Source: an uncultured Methylobacillus sp. (GTDB lineage: Bacteria > Pseudomonadota > Gammaproteobacteria > Burkholderiales > Methylophilaceae). From it: a stretch of 40,021 bases of DNA. Position 1 is the stretch's first letter; each line of letters starts with the position of its first letter. A program made the position numbers and the translations under genes. Location of the stretch: assembly GCA_903824575.1 (NCBI GenBank), contig CAIJXJ010000258.1, forward strand, positions 1 to 40,021. Reading direction: 5' to 3'. The notes below the pieces were generated by a model. The model was not told where the DNA came from. It made no database searches and saw only the letters and a list, made by a program, of their open reading frames with translations. Of this stretch, positions 16,336 through 25,557 are shown piece by piece.

Positions 16336-18885
16336 ATGACATATCCCTCACCCGACAATAAAAATAAGCAAGGCCTGTCGAAAAAAGAAGTATTGGAGAG
16401 GCTTGCGATAGATGGCTTCAATGAACTTCCGGGCACCAACAAACGAAATATTTTTCGTATAGCCAACGATGTAATACGTGAACCAATGCTCATGCTATTG
16501 GTCGCGGCTGGCACTATCTATTTAGTTCTGGGTGATCTCAATGATGCGTTAATGCTGCTGGGTTTCGTATGCATAGTCATGGCTATCACAATCTATCAGG
16601 AGCATAAGACTGAGCGGGTGTTAGATGCCTTGCGTGACCTGACAAGTCCTCGTGCAGTAGTCATTCGTGATGATACTGAACAACGCATTGCGGGACGCGA
16701 GGTGGTCTGTGGGGACCTCCTGCTGTTATCCGAAGGAGACCGGGTAGCTGCTGATGCCGTGCTGATCTCCTGCAATGATTTTTCCGCTGATGAATCGCTA
16801 CTAACGGGCGAGTCAGTTGCGGTTAGCAAGATTGCCCAAGCAGAGGCGGATGAACTACAGCCACCGGGTGGTGATGGCCTACCATTCGTCTATTCAGGCT
16901 CATTGGTGGTCCAGGGAAGAGGCACGGCAAGGGTGCTGGCGACCGGACCTCGAAGCGAAATAGGTAAGATAGGGAAGGCTCTACAGAATTTAGACAACGA
17001 AGCCACTCCATTGCAGCAAGAAATTGGCAGATTGGTGCGTATTCTTGCGGTAATAGGCTTGGGGCTCAGCCTGATTCTTTTTTTAATTCACGGACTGGTT
17101 CGAGGTGATTGGCTACATGGATTATTGGCCAGCATTACCTTGGCCATGTCTATCCTGCCAGAAGAATATCCCGTTGTACTGACCATCTTCATGGCAATGG
17201 GCGCTTGGCGGATTTCCAAACATCACGTACTTACTCGTCGTGTCCCCACAGTAGAAGCACTGGGTTCTTCCACTGTGCTTTGTGTAGACAAAACCGGCAC
17301 TCTAACCCTAAATCATATGGCGGTGAAGCAACTTCTCGTGGACGGGTTCATATTCGAGATCGATGAATCCCGTTCAGAAATGCCAGAGACTTTTCATGAA
17401 TTGGTTGAATTTGCCATCCTCGCCAGCGAGGTATCGCCTTTCGACCCGATGGAAAAAGCCATTCACGACCTAAGCCAAAGTTATCTTAAAGACACGGAGC
17501 ATCTGCACGGTGATTGGGAGTTGACGCATGAATATTCATTGTCACCTGAGTTACTAGCTCTGTCACATGTATGGAAGGCTCACGACCGAGACGAGTATGT
17601 AGTTGCCGCAAAAGGCGCACCTGAGGCAATTGCTGATCTGTGCCATGTTACGCAACAACAACTAACTGAGTTGACCGTGCAAATAAACAGCCTTGCACAG
17701 CAAGGCATGCGCGTACTGGGCGTTGCCAAAGCCAATTATCTTGGTACCGCATGGCCAGAAATCCAGCATGACTTCAACTTTGAATTTATAGGTCTAATCG
17801 GGCTGGCTGATCCTGTCCGGCCGACTGCCGCACCCGCATTAAAAGAATGTAGCTCAGCTGGTATCCGCGTCATGATGATCACCGGCGATTACCCTAGCAC
17901 AGCCGCCGCAATTGCAGCGCAGATCGGCCTGGCCGCCGGGGATGGTGGCATCATCAGTGGTGCAGAACTAAGACAAATGGATAATATAACGTTACGTAAT
18001 CGAATTCGTCATAGCAATATTTTTGCACGCATGGTTCCAGAGCAAAAATTGCGGCTAGTGAACGCCCTTAAGGAAAATGGTGAAGTGGTAGCGATGACGG
18101 GTGACGGAGTCAATGACGCACCCGCATTAAAGGCGGCCCATATTGGTATTGCCATGGGCAAGCATGGCACGGATGTGGCTCGTGAGGCCGCTGCACTTGT
18201 ACTGCTGGATGATGACTTCGCTTCCATCGTCCATGCCGTGCGCTTGGGACGCGGCATCTTCGATAATCTGCGCAAAGGCATGGCTTACATATTTGCTGTG
18301 CATATTCCCATAATAGGTCTATCGCTCATTCCTTTATTGCTTGGCTGGGCACCAGTATTTGCACCAGTACATATTGTCTTTCTAGAAATGATCATCAACC
18401 CGGCCTGCTCAATTGCCTTCGAGGCTGAGCCTGCAGAAGCCAACGTCATGCTTCGTCCGCCACGCCCACCGATGGAGCCATTGTTTGGCAAGCAGGTTTT
18501 GCTGATTAGCTTGGTGCAGGGACTAGTCTTGCTTCTAGCAACGATCATGGTTTTATATTTCGCACGGAGCCAAGGAATAGCGGAGGGGACTGCGAGAGCG
18601 ATGACTTTTACGACTCTAGTGATCGGCAACCTTGGCTTGATACTAGTTAACCGCTCCTGGCAACGCAGCATCCTGAGCATCTTCAAAAATAGAAATCCCG
18701 CATTTTGGTGGGTTATAGGTGGAGCATTGGTATTTCTCTCACTAGCCTTGTCACAACAATTTCTGCGTGACGTGTTCCATTTTGCAACGATCTCAGGAAT
18801 GCAATTCTTATTTTGTATTTTGATAGGCTTGGCCAGTGTGATCTGGTTCGAGTTATACAAGACTTATCAGCGATCCTCATTGTGA
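16336..18885 (+). CDS. P-type cation-transporting ATPase
   Basis: A polytopic inner-membrane ion pump of 849 residues. It shows an N-terminal cation-ATPase domain, the TGES actuator loop (157-160), phosphorylation site D318 in DKTGTLT, KGAPEA in the nucleotide-binding domain, and TGDGVNDAP in the hinge. Overall layout is closest to the P2 (Ca2+/Mn2+-like) group, but the M4 motif is PEEYP (275-279) instead of PEGLP, and M6 has EMIINPACS (from 684) instead of the NxxTDxxP type. The transported ion is therefore uncertain. There is no heavy-metal CPC motif or metal-binding N-domain. No strong ribosome-binding site was seen. It converges with the BLUF gene, 11 bases apart. Confidence 0.92.
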   Translation: MTYPSPDNKNKQGLSKKEVLERLAIDGFNELPGTNKRNIFRIANDVIREPMLMLLVAAGTIYLVLGDLNDALMLLGFVCIVMAITIYQEHKTERVLDALRDLTSPRAVVIRDDTEQRIAGREVVCGDLLLLSEGDRVAADAVLISCNDFSADESLLTGESVAVSKIAQAEADELQPPGGDGLPFVYSGSLVVQGRGTARVLATGPRSEIGKIGKALQNLDNEATPLQQEIGRLVRILAVIGLGLSLILFLIHGLVRGDWLHGLLASITLAMSILPEEYPVVLTIFMAMGAWRISKHHVLTRRVPTVEALGSSTVLCVDKTGTLTLNHMAVKQLLVDGFIFEIDESRSEMPETFHELVEFAILASEVSPFDPMEKAIHDLSQSYLKDTEHLHGDWELTHEYSLSPELLALSHVWKAHDRDEYVVAAKGAPEAIADLCHVTQQQLTELTVQINSLAQQGMRVLGVAKANYLGTAWPEIQHDFNFEFIGLIGLADPVRPTAAPALKECSSAGIRVMMITGDYPSTAAAIAAQIGLAAGDGGIISGAELRQMDNITLRNRIRHSNIFARMVPEQKLRLVNALKENGEVVAMTGDGVNDAPALKAAHIGIAMGKHGTDVAREAAALVLLDDDFASIVHAVRLGRGIFDNLRKGMAYIFAVHIPIIGLSLIPLLLGWAPVFAPVHIVFLEMIINPACSIAFEAEPAEANVMLRPPRPPMEPLFGKQVLLISLVQGLVLLLATIMVLYFARSQGIAEGTARAMTFTTLVIGNLGLILVNRSWQRSILSIFKNRNPAFWWVIGGALVFLSLALSQQFLRDVFHFATISGMQFLFCILIGLASVIWFELYKTYQRSSL

Positions 18886-18896
18886 TGTGGATACCG

Positions 18897-19313
18897 CTAG
18901 CTTGCAAAGAACTGTGAAAATGCCAGCCCAATATCTTGCTGCATTGATTCGCAAAGCTCCTCAGTTTTATCCATTGGAATATGGAATGTTCTATTGCTGA
19001 GGACACTGTCCGCAAAACCAAACATACTAAATCCCATAGCCCATGTGGGCATACATCTTTCTACGCCGTCAGCCGTATAAACAATCTCAATATCAGTATG
19101 CCGCTGATCGCCCTGTATCACTGCCAATAAGTTTTTAACTTCCTCCTCATCGCCTTCCAACAATTGCATGAAGTGATTGTTTTTATAGACAAGCAAGCCA
19201 CTAATTTTAAGGCGATAGTTCTTACTGTTTGACTTGACTAATATGTCATCCAAAACATCGGGTGTAATCTCACAGGTGGCCCTGCTTTTATAAACTATTT
19301 GATAACATGACAT
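18897..19313 (-). CDS. Stand-alone BLUF blue-light photoreceptor
   Basis: A 138-residue short BLUF protein, which binds FAD and switches its hydrogen-bond network on blue light. All key residues match the spacing in AppA: Y8, N32, Q50, W91 and M93 correspond to AppA Y21, N45, Q63, W104 and M106. There is no attached output domain beyond the ~35-residue C-terminal cap, so it must act through a protein partner. Known short BLUF proteins control twitching, c-di-GMP enzymes or transcription. AAGGA lies about 7 bases before the ATG. No partner is adjacent; the neighbours are a P-type ATPase and a 320-base spacer. Confidence 0.93.
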   Translation of the reverse strand: MSCYQIVYKSRATCEITPDVLDDILVKSNSKNYRLKISGLLVYKNNHFMQLLEGDEEEVKNLLAVIQGDQRHTDIEIVYTADGVERCMPTWAMGFSMFGFADSVLSNRTFHIPMDKTEELCESMQQDIGLAFSQFFAS

Positions 19314-19633
19314 TTTTCATTCCTTGTCGGCAGACATCTATAAAATTACTCTATCACCATACTGCATAAATGGGCATCAGCAATCTGCTTCGCCATCATT
19401 GGCGCGAAGAATTTTCGTGACGCCGAGTGAATGACTGGGATCTGGAAGCCGCGATGGCGAACGCCCGTATAGAGGCACACACCTCGGCGTCTCTTCATGG
19501 CCCAAACACATCGACGTTTCAATTCTCGATGACCGGTCTGCTAACTGAGCATTGAAATCTTGCAACAGCTATGACAAAAGGTGTAAAGTTTTTCTTGAAT
19601 ATTGAGTTTTCCAGTTGACTGACGGAGGCTTCC
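19314..19633. other. Intergenic region with a long-range inverted repeat
   Basis: About 320 bases without a believable gene. GACGCCGAG (19419-19427) and CTCGGCGTC (19483-19491) are perfect complements separated by 55 bases, so a folded RNA or a gene remnant is possible. The remaining sequence should hold the promoters of the divergent BLUF and zinc-ribbon genes. Confidence 0.35.
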
Positions 19634-19852
19634 ATGGATAACAAGTATGGTCTTGGCAGCGCAAGAGTGGCGACCGCGCATCATGAAACCCATCACAAAC
19701 CAGAATCGACGCAGCCCATGTCCTGTCGCTTCTGTGTCAGCATAAACCTGATGCTATGCCCTACCCTCAATGACCACTATTGCAAGGATTGTGGCAAGTA
19801 TCAAAGCGACCTGCCGATCGGCTACTCCACCGGGCATAGCAGCGACTACTGA
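19634..19852 (+). CDS. Small zinc-ribbon-like protein, unknown function
   Basis: A 72-residue protein with C31-x2-C34 and C50-x2-C53, a spacing that fits one zinc ribbon, plus C42. Flanking regions are His- and Ser-rich. GGAGG lies 5 bases before the ATG, which makes it a real gene in my view. Its 3' end overlaps the 3' end of the convergent U32 gene by 7 bases. I do not recognise the family, and no function is proposed. Confidence 0.6.
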   Translation: MDNKYGLGSARVATAHHETHHKPESTQPMSCRFCVSINLMLCPTLNDHYCKDCGKYQSDLPIGYSTGHSSDY

Positions 19853-21765
19853 AGCGGTCGCCTGGCGTAAAACTCCACGGGTTGCGGCGGTGACATCTGC
19901 AGCACATTCTTGCGCAACTTGCCCATCACATGCATCTCGCACTTCTTGCAATCGAAGCGCAGAGTAAGCTTGTCACTGCCATTCATCAGGGTCATTGGCT
20001 CAGCAGTGATGGTGCCCTGCACCCCAAGCACCCCTTTCGCCTCCTTAGGGCACATGGCATAGCTATAGCGCAGACAGTGCTTGGTGATCATCAACGACAC
20101 CTCGCCCAATTCCTCGTTAGCCTCATAGGCCGCCGCGATCGCCTTCACCCCGTGCCGCTTATAAAACGCACGCGCCTGACTGTTGTAGACATTGGCGAGA
20201 TAGCTGAGAGTGTCTTCTGGATAGGCTACCGGGGGCTCCACGGCCTCGCGCCGTAGCGGTCGTCTATAGTTGTCGGCACGTACGGCACGCAGGTTTTCAA
20301 TGGCTTGGCGCCTTAGTGCATTGACAGCGGAGGCTGCAATAAACCAGGGCTGTGACCAGGTCAGGCTGACCTCACCCGCCACAAAGTCGGTATTGCCGAG
20401 CTTGGCGAGATTGATCCGTAATTGCGCCTCTGCACGATCTAAACTCTGCACTGCCTGTTTTTCCATGTCGAGAACGGCACGAGCAAAAAACCCATCTTCG
20501 TCCGTCAGTTCGAGTGCAAAGCCGTCAACGGTCTCGCTAAAACTCAGGTCTACCCGCATGCGGCGCGTTGCCGACGGCTTCTCCAGTTGCCGCATATAGG
20601 CATGGTCGCGGTTACGATAGAGCATCATGTTGCGGCGCAGATCCGGCGGCATCTCGTTAGGATACAAGCGCATACCTTCTACCGTATTGACCCGCAGACC
20701 CACCAGTTCCTTGTGGCTGTCGAAGAAGCTGATGCCATCGCCATTGTGCAGTTCGATGTCCGATGCCACTTCAACAAAATTCTGGCCGACCCGTGTCACG
20801 AGACCCACTTCTTCACCGGCGAACTTCGGCGTGTCAAAGGCGGCAATATCATTCTGTCGACCATTGACGAAATAATCAGTTGCGCTACGGTTGAAGGTCT
20901 TCTCAGGCTGTGGAGTGAAAGTGAAGGTGCAGCGTCCGGAACTGGCGCTGGCATATTCCGGAGACTGGTCCAGTATTTGGTCCAACAGGATGCGGTAATG
21001 CGCAGTGGCATTCTTGACGTAGGGCAGATCCTTGTAGCGGCCTTCAATCTTGAATGAACGGATGCCGGCCTCGACCAAGGCACGGATATTGGCGCTCTGA
21101 TCATTATCCTTCATCGACAGCAAATGCCTGTCGTTGGCCAGCACACGCCCCTCGGCATCTTGCAAGGTGAAAGGCAGACGACAGGCCTGCGAACATTCAC
21201 CGCGATTGGCGCTACGACCGGTATGGGCGTGGCTGATGAAACATTGTCCGCTAAAGGCCACGCACAAGGCCCCGTGTACGAAGAATTCCAGATTACAACG
21301 GGTGGCATTAGCGATGGCGCGGATGGTGTTCAGATCGAGTTCCCGCGCCAGCACAATCTGCGAAAAACCAACCTGATCCAGGAATTGCGCCTTTTCCACC
21401 GTTCGAATGTCTGTCTGTGTGCTGGCATGCAACTCAATCGGTGGCAGGTCCATCTCCAACAGCCCCATGTCCTGGACGATCAAGGCATCTGCCCCGGCAT
21501 CGTACAACTGCCACACCAGGCGACGCGCGCCTTCCAATTCATTGTCGTGCAGGATGGTGTTGAGAGCGACGAAAACTTGGGCGTTGAACTTGTGGCCATG
21601 ATTGACGAGGCGAGCGATGTCGACCACGGTATTGTCGGCATGAGCGCGTGCGCCAAACGAAGGTCCACCGATATAGACAGCATCTGCACCATGCGTGATG
21701 GCCTCGATGCCGAAATCAGCATTCTTGGCCGGGGCGAGCAGTTCCAGATGGTGCGTTTTTATCAT
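19846..21765 (-). CDS. U32-family protein, RlhA-like RNA hydroxylase candidate
   Basis: A 639-residue protein of the 'peptidase U32' family. The signature EFFVHGALCVAFSGQCFIS spans 160-178, with conserved C168 and C175, then C191 and C195. Despite the name, characterised E. coli members are RNA-hydroxylation factors: TrhP acts on tRNA, and RlhA acts on C2501 of 23S rRNA. The length and the extra C-terminal domain (about 400-639, with HCLRYSYAMC and CKKCEMHV) match the long RlhA class rather than the ~450-residue TrhP. The first ~100 residues are the usual LELLAPA...GADAVYIGG barrel start. The RNA target is inferred from family only. Confidence 0.85.
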   Translation of the reverse strand: MIKTHHLELLAPAKNADFGIEAITHGADAVYIGGPSFGARAHADNTVVDIARLVNHGHKFNAQVFVALNTILHDNELEGARRLVWQLYDAGADALIVQDMGLLEMDLPPIELHASTQTDIRTVEKAQFLDQVGFSQIVLARELDLNTIRAIANATRCNLEFFVHGALCVAFSGQCFISHAHTGRSANRGECSQACRLPFTLQDAEGRVLANDRHLLSMKDNDQSANIRALVEAGIRSFKIEGRYKDLPYVKNATAHYRILLDQILDQSPEYASASSGRCTFTFTPQPEKTFNRSATDYFVNGRQNDIAAFDTPKFAGEEVGLVTRVGQNFVEVASDIELHNGDGISFFDSHKELVGLRVNTVEGMRLYPNEMPPDLRRNMMLYRNRDHAYMRQLEKPSATRRMRVDLSFSETVDGFALELTDEDGFFARAVLDMEKQAVQSLDRAEAQLRINLAKLGNTDFVAGEVSLTWSQPWFIAASAVNALRRQAIENLRAVRADNYRRPLRREAVEPPVAYPEDTLSYLANVYNSQARAFYKRHGVKAIAAAYEANEELGEVSLMITKHCLRYSYAMCPKEAKGVLGVQGTITAEPMTLMNGSDKLTLRFDCKKCEMHVMGKLRKNVLQMSPPQPVEFYARRPLQ

Positions 21766-21876
21766 GGATTTAAGCTTGATAAATCAAATGGGTAGCGACT
21801 ATAACACAGTGCCTGCCATTGAAAGAAAAATCGGTGCGGACGGCTAACAAAGTCAAAAAAAGATCCGGTTCTAAAA

Positions 21877-22425
21877 TCAGGTCAAGAGGCTGATGACTTC
21901 GACGCCACTCGCCCACAAACATATGCTGGTCAGCTCGAGATGGGTGAGGTAAGACCGCAGATCAAATTCCAAACGATGGTAATCAGGCTCCATATGCAGG
22001 CATAGCTGATAAAAGGCTTTGTCATGCGAACGCTCCTTGATGTGGGCCAATTCGTGAACCACAATCATGCGCAAAAATTCTGGCGGCGCCAGTTTGAAGA
22101 CCGCAGCCACTCGAATCTCGCGGCGAACGGTAAGTCTGGAGCCCTGCACCCGTGAGACTCTGGTATGCGTACCAAGCGCGTTCTGCACTACAGACATTCG
22201 GCTGTCGAACGCGACCCGGCTCAACTGCCCGGCGTTGCGCAAAAATTCCTGTTTGAGCGCCAGCACGTAGTCATACAAGGCCTTGTCAGTACGCACCTCA
22301 TGGGCCAGCGGATAACGTTGCAGCAAGTTCTCGGCGAACCTGTCCTCTTCGATCAGCAGCATGACTTGCCTGACCATGGCCTCCGGGTAGCCGGCCAAAT
22401 AATTGATGGGTGATTTCGGATGCAT
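21877..22425 (-). CDS. YgjP-like metallopeptidase-domain protein
   Basis: A 182-residue protein with the zinc motif HELAHIKERSHDKAFY (HExxH with a third His), the pattern of the YgjP/COG1451 metallopeptidase-like family. Its substrate in bacteria is not firmly known. The ATG at 22425 is preferred over a TTG at 22434; neither has a clear ribosome-binding site. It lies 111 bases upstream of the convergently placed U32 terminator region and in the same direction as the U32 gene. It is divergent from srkA. Confidence 0.82.
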   Translation of the reverse strand: MHPKSPINYLAGYPEAMVRQVMLLIEEDRFAENLLQRYPLAHEVRTDKALYDYVLALKQEFLRNAGQLSRVAFDSRMSVVQNALGTHTRVSRVQGSRLTVRREIRVAAVFKLAPPEFLRMIVVHELAHIKERSHDKAFYQLCLHMEPDYHRLEFDLRSYLTHLELTSICLWASGVEVISLLT

Positions 22426-22540
22426 GCAGGGCAAATCGAAGCTGGACAGACTGACATTATCTTACAAAAGTCCTTGGAGACCTTAGCGTCCTGGCGGTTC
22501 AATCAGGATTTTTCATGGGTGAGCACTGTAAAATGCGGGC

Positions 22541-23527
22541 ATGGACTCCGCCCCCTTTGCCAAACTGACCCCCGATTTCATCCTGCATGCGCTGGACAGC
22601 GTCGGCATGCATGGCGATGGTCGCCTGCTTGCGCTCAACAGTTACGAGAACCGGGTGTATCAGTTGGGCATGGAGGATGGGCCGCCACTGGTGGCCAAGT
22701 TTTACCGCCCCACGCGCTGGAGCGATGCGGCCATCCTGGAAGAGCACGACTTCGTACAATCGCTGGCATCCATCGAGATTCCCGTCGTGGCAGCCATGAA
22801 CTTGCCTGAGCACGGCACGCTGCAGGTGTTTCAGGATTTTCGCTTTGCACTTTTCCCCAAACACGGTGGACGCGCACCGGAATTGAGCGATCCCGCCACG
22901 CTGGAATGGATGGGACGATTCATCGCACGCATCCACGCCATGGGGGCAACGGACAATTATGTCGAGCGCCCTAGCCTCGACATCACGAATTTCGGCATCG
23001 AACCACGCGATTATCTGCTGATGCATGGCTTCATCCCGCCAGATTTGCTAGCGGCCTGGACTAGCGTGGTCAATCAGGCGCTAGACGGTGTGCAGCGCTG
23101 CTTCGAGCGCGCGGGAGACGTCGGCCGCTTGCGCCTGCATGGTGACTGCCATCCGGGCAATGTGTTATGGACAGACGATGGTCCACATTTCGTCGATTTC
23201 GATGACAGCCGGATGGGACCAGCGGTACAAGATCTCTGGATGCTGCTGTCAGGGGAGCGCGCCGACATGACGCGTCAGATGGGCGACATTCTCGCCGGCT
23301 ACGAGTGCTTTTACGATTTCGACCCGCGTGAACTGTACTTGATCGAGGCCTTGCGCACCCTGCGCCTGATTCATTATTCCGCTTGGTTGGCCCGTCGCTG
23401 GGATGACCCCGCCTTTCCAAAGGCCTTTCCCTGGTTCAACAGCCAGATCTACTGGCAAGATCGCGTACTGGAACTGCGCGAACAGATCGCGTTGATGGAC
23501 GAACCGCCGCTATGGCAGGGGAACTAA
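22541..23527 (+). CDS. srkA: Stress response kinase A (YihE/RdoA type)
   Basis: A 328-residue Ser/Thr kinase of the choline-kinase-like fold. Brenner's motif HGDCHPGN lies at 200-207 (catalytic D202) and the metal-binding VDFDDS at 218-223. N-terminal LALNSYENRVYQLG and VAKFYRP form the ATP lobe. E. coli SrkA protects against stress-induced death linked to the MazEF and Cpx pathways; the same length (328 aa) and motif order are seen here. It stands alone, divergent from the YgjP-like gene and convergent with rnhA (19 bases apart). Confidence 0.95.
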   Translation: MDSAPFAKLTPDFILHALDSVGMHGDGRLLALNSYENRVYQLGMEDGPPLVAKFYRPTRWSDAAILEEHDFVQSLASIEIPVVAAMNLPEHGTLQVFQDFRFALFPKHGGRAPELSDPATLEWMGRFIARIHAMGATDNYVERPSLDITNFGIEPRDYLLMHGFIPPDLLAAWTSVVNQALDGVQRCFERAGDVGRLRLHGDCHPGNVLWTDDGPHFVDFDDSRMGPAVQDLWMLLSGERADMTRQMGDILAGYECFYDFDPRELYLIEALRTLRLIHYSAWLARRWDDPAFPKAFPWFNSQIYWQDRVLELREQIALMDEPPLWQGN

Positions 23528-23546
23528 TAAAACTTAAGCCAAGCTT

Positions 23547-23993
23547 TTAACCCAGGCTCTCGACACCGCGATTGGCTAACTCGTCGGCGCGTTCGTTACC
23601 AAGGTTGCCGTTGTGACCACGCACCCAGATCCACTCCACTTTGTGCTGACCGGCCAGCTCATCCAAGCGACGCCACAGGTCGTCATTCTTGACTGGTTTT
23701 TTGTCGGCGGTGCGCCAGCCGCGCTTCTTCCAGCCGTGAATCCATTCGCTGATGCCCTTCTGCACGTACTGGGAATCAGTATGCACCCTGACCTCGCAAT
23801 CCCGCGTCAAGGCTTCCAATGCGCGGATCACGGCGGTGAGTTCCATGCGATTGTTGGTGGTCAACGGCTCGCCGCCAAACAGTTCTCGTTCGCGTCCCGC
23901 AGCGCTCAACCAGGCGCCCCAGCCACCTCGTCCGGGATTACCCTTACAAGCGCCGTCCGCATAAATATCCACTATTGATTTTTCATTGCCCAT
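23547..23993 (-). CDS. rnhA: Ribonuclease HI
   Basis: RNase HI, 148 residues, which degrades the RNA strand of RNA-DNA hybrids. The catalytic set D13, E51, D73 and D137 plus H127 corresponds to E. coli D10, E48, D70, D134 and H124, all shifted by three. The basic handle region ([18 protein letters not shown]) is present, so this is the handle-containing type. Its ATG lies inside the 3' end of the methyltransferase gene (11-base overlap), indicating coupled translation. The gene order gloB, methyltransferase, rnhA is widely conserved in beta- and gammaproteobacteria. Confidence 0.98.
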   Translation of the reverse strand: MGNEKSIVDIYADGACKGNPGRGGWGAWLSAAGRERELFGGEPLTTNNRMELTAVIRALEALTRDCEVRVHTDSQYVQKGISEWIHGWKKRGWRTADKKPVKNDDLWRRLDELAGQHKVEWIWVRGHNGNLGNERADELANRGVESLG

Positions 23994-24708
23994 GTTTCTG
24001 TGTCTCGGTTCTTTGGGTTGGTTTTGGCATCAAGGCCCGCGCGACGCGGGTACTGTTCCACTGCGGGCGAATCAGGCGCATGCCCGTTACGCGCTTCTTC
24101 GCCACCAGAAAATAAACGCCGCCCAACATCGGCCACCAGCGGTCGCCAGCCCCATCCATGAATAGTGAGCGCTGCAACCAGCTTGCATTCGAAAACGGCG
24201 GAGCATAGCAGGCCATGCGTCCGGCCACCACTTCGAATCCCAGAAGTGCCAGCCAGTCCTTGACGCGCAGCAGGGAAATGAACCTGGCACTCCACGGATA
24301 TTCACCATCACGGTCCGACAGGCGCCTTACGCCCCATAGACTGAGCGGGTTGAAGCCACTCAAGACCAGATGCCCCTCCGGCAACAGGACACGCTCCACT
24401 TCACGTAAGGTATCATGCGGGTTGGCTGAAAATTCAAGGATGTGTGGCAACAGCAGCACATCAATACTGTTTGCCGCGAACGGCAGTTGCACCGTGTTAC
24501 AAGCCACGGTCGCCGTGCGGCGTCGATCGGCCCCAATGTGAAACGGTACGCGGCAATTTCGCAACAGATCAACTTCCGGCATGCCCAGTTGCAGCGCATT
24601 GAAGCCAAACAGATCTGCCACTGCGTGATCGAACAGAGCCTGCTCCTCAGCTCGCAAATATTCACCCAGCGCTGTTTGCAGCCAGTCATGTTCGGTGTAT
24701 GTTGCCAT
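23983..24708 (-). CDS. Class I SAM-dependent methyltransferase (between gloB and rnhA)
   Basis: A 241-residue protein with a compact methyltransferase core ([29 protein letters not shown], and [19 protein letters not shown]). The glycine-rich motif I is degenerate ([10 protein letters not shown]). It is the conserved partner found between gloB and rnhA in many proteobacteria; its substrate is not established. The basic C-terminal tail (~25 residues) is extra. Its ATG (24708-24706) is back to back with the gloB ATG (24709-24711), leaving no intergenic base. It overlaps rnhA by 11 bases. Confidence 0.85.
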   Translation of the reverse strand: MATYTEHDWLQTALGEYLRAEEQALFDHAVADLFGFNALQLGMPEVDLLRNCRVPFHIGADRRRTATVACNTVQLPFAANSIDVLLLPHILEFSANPHDTLREVERVLLPEGHLVLSGFNPLSLWGVRRLSDRDGEYPWSARFISLLRVKDWLALLGFEVVAGRMACYAPPFSNASWLQRSLFMDGAGDRWWPMLGGVYFLVAKKRVTGMRLIRPQWNSTRVARALMPKPTQRTETQKHGQ

Positions 24709-25458
24709 ATGGGTTTGAAAATCACTCCGATCCCGGCATTCCGGGATAACTATATCTGGTTACTGCATGATTCCGGCCACGCCGTCGTGGTGGATCCGGG
24801 CGACGCCATCCCTGTTATCGCGGCACTGGCTCTGCGTCATTTGACGCTGGATGCCATTCTGATTACCCATCACCATGCCGACCATACAGATGGCGTCAGC
24901 GAACTGCTCAGCACCTATCCGGCAACAGTCTATGCACCGGCCAGGGGGAAATACAAATTCCACCACCAGGCCGTTGGTGAGGGCGACACCATCGTGCTCG
25001 ATCATCTGCATAGCCGTTTACAGGTCATTGAAACGCCAGGACACACGCATGATCACGTGGTTTATTATGGCGCAAATTGCCTGTTCTGTGGCGATACGCT
25101 GTTCGGCTGCGGTTGCGGGCGCTTGTTCGAGGGCAGCAGCCAGGAGCTCTACCATTCCTTGCAGCGACTGGCCAAATTACCCCCGCAAACACAAGTCTTT
25201 TGCGCTCATGAATATACCCGGCACAACATCGAGTTTGCTCGAAAACTCGACCCCGACAACGCGGCACTGCTTCGGCGAGAGCTTGAGGTGAACACAACCC
25301 TGGCACAACAGCGCCCTAGCCTGCCCTCGACCATCGCCCTGGAACTTGCGACCAACCCCTTTCTGCGTTGCACCTCTCCCGCCATCAGGGTAGCCCTGCC
25401 AGGCGATAATCCGGAAACAATATTCGGTGTTATGAGAGAGCTAAGAAACTCATTTTAA
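24709..25458 (+). CDS. gloB: Hydroxyacylglutathione hydrolase (glyoxalase II)
   Basis: GloB, 249 residues, hydrolyses S-lactoylglutathione to D-lactate and glutathione in methylglyoxal detoxification. The metallo-beta-lactamase zinc motif THHHADH is at 53-59, and PGHTHDHVVY and FCGDTLFGCGCGRLFEG supply further ligands. The C-terminal HAGH domain (NPFLRC) is present. The start at MGLKITPIPAFRDNYIW matches the family start. A longer open frame upstream is only the antisense of the methyltransferase. It is divergent from that gene with zero spacing. Confidence 0.96.
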   Translation: MGLKITPIPAFRDNYIWLLHDSGHAVVVDPGDAIPVIAALALRHLTLDAILITHHHADHTDGVSELLSTYPATVYAPARGKYKFHHQAVGEGDTIVLDHLHSRLQVIETPGHTHDHVVYYGANCLFCGDTLFGCGCGRLFEGSSQELYHSLQRLAKLPPQTQVFCAHEYTRHNIEFARKLDPDNAALLRRELEVNTTLAQQRPSLPSTIALELATNPFLRCTSPAIRVALPGDNPETIFGVMRELRNSF

Positions 25459-25496
25459 TCATTTAGTTGCAGTGTATTGATGAAAAAAATTTCAAC

Positions 25497-25526
25497 TTGA
25501 CGCAGCTGCACCTTAGCGGCTAGAAT
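25497..25526 (+). promoter_or_regulatory. Sigma-70 promoter of the mltD operon
   Basis: TTGACG (25497-25502), an 18-base spacer and TAGAAT (25521-25526) match the sigma-70 consensus well and predict a start about 25 bases before the mltD ATG. Confidence 0.6.
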
Positions 25527-25557
25527 CGCATGAATTTGGCTACCAGAAAATCGCAAT

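Noticed and set aside
16188-16514. 108-codon reverse frame containing a CPNC motif
   Set aside because: Most of it is antisense to the start of the P-type ATPase; a single CxxC is not enough support.
24442-24708. N-terminal extension of gloB
   Set aside because: Antisense of the methyltransferase; the family start fits the ATG at 24709.
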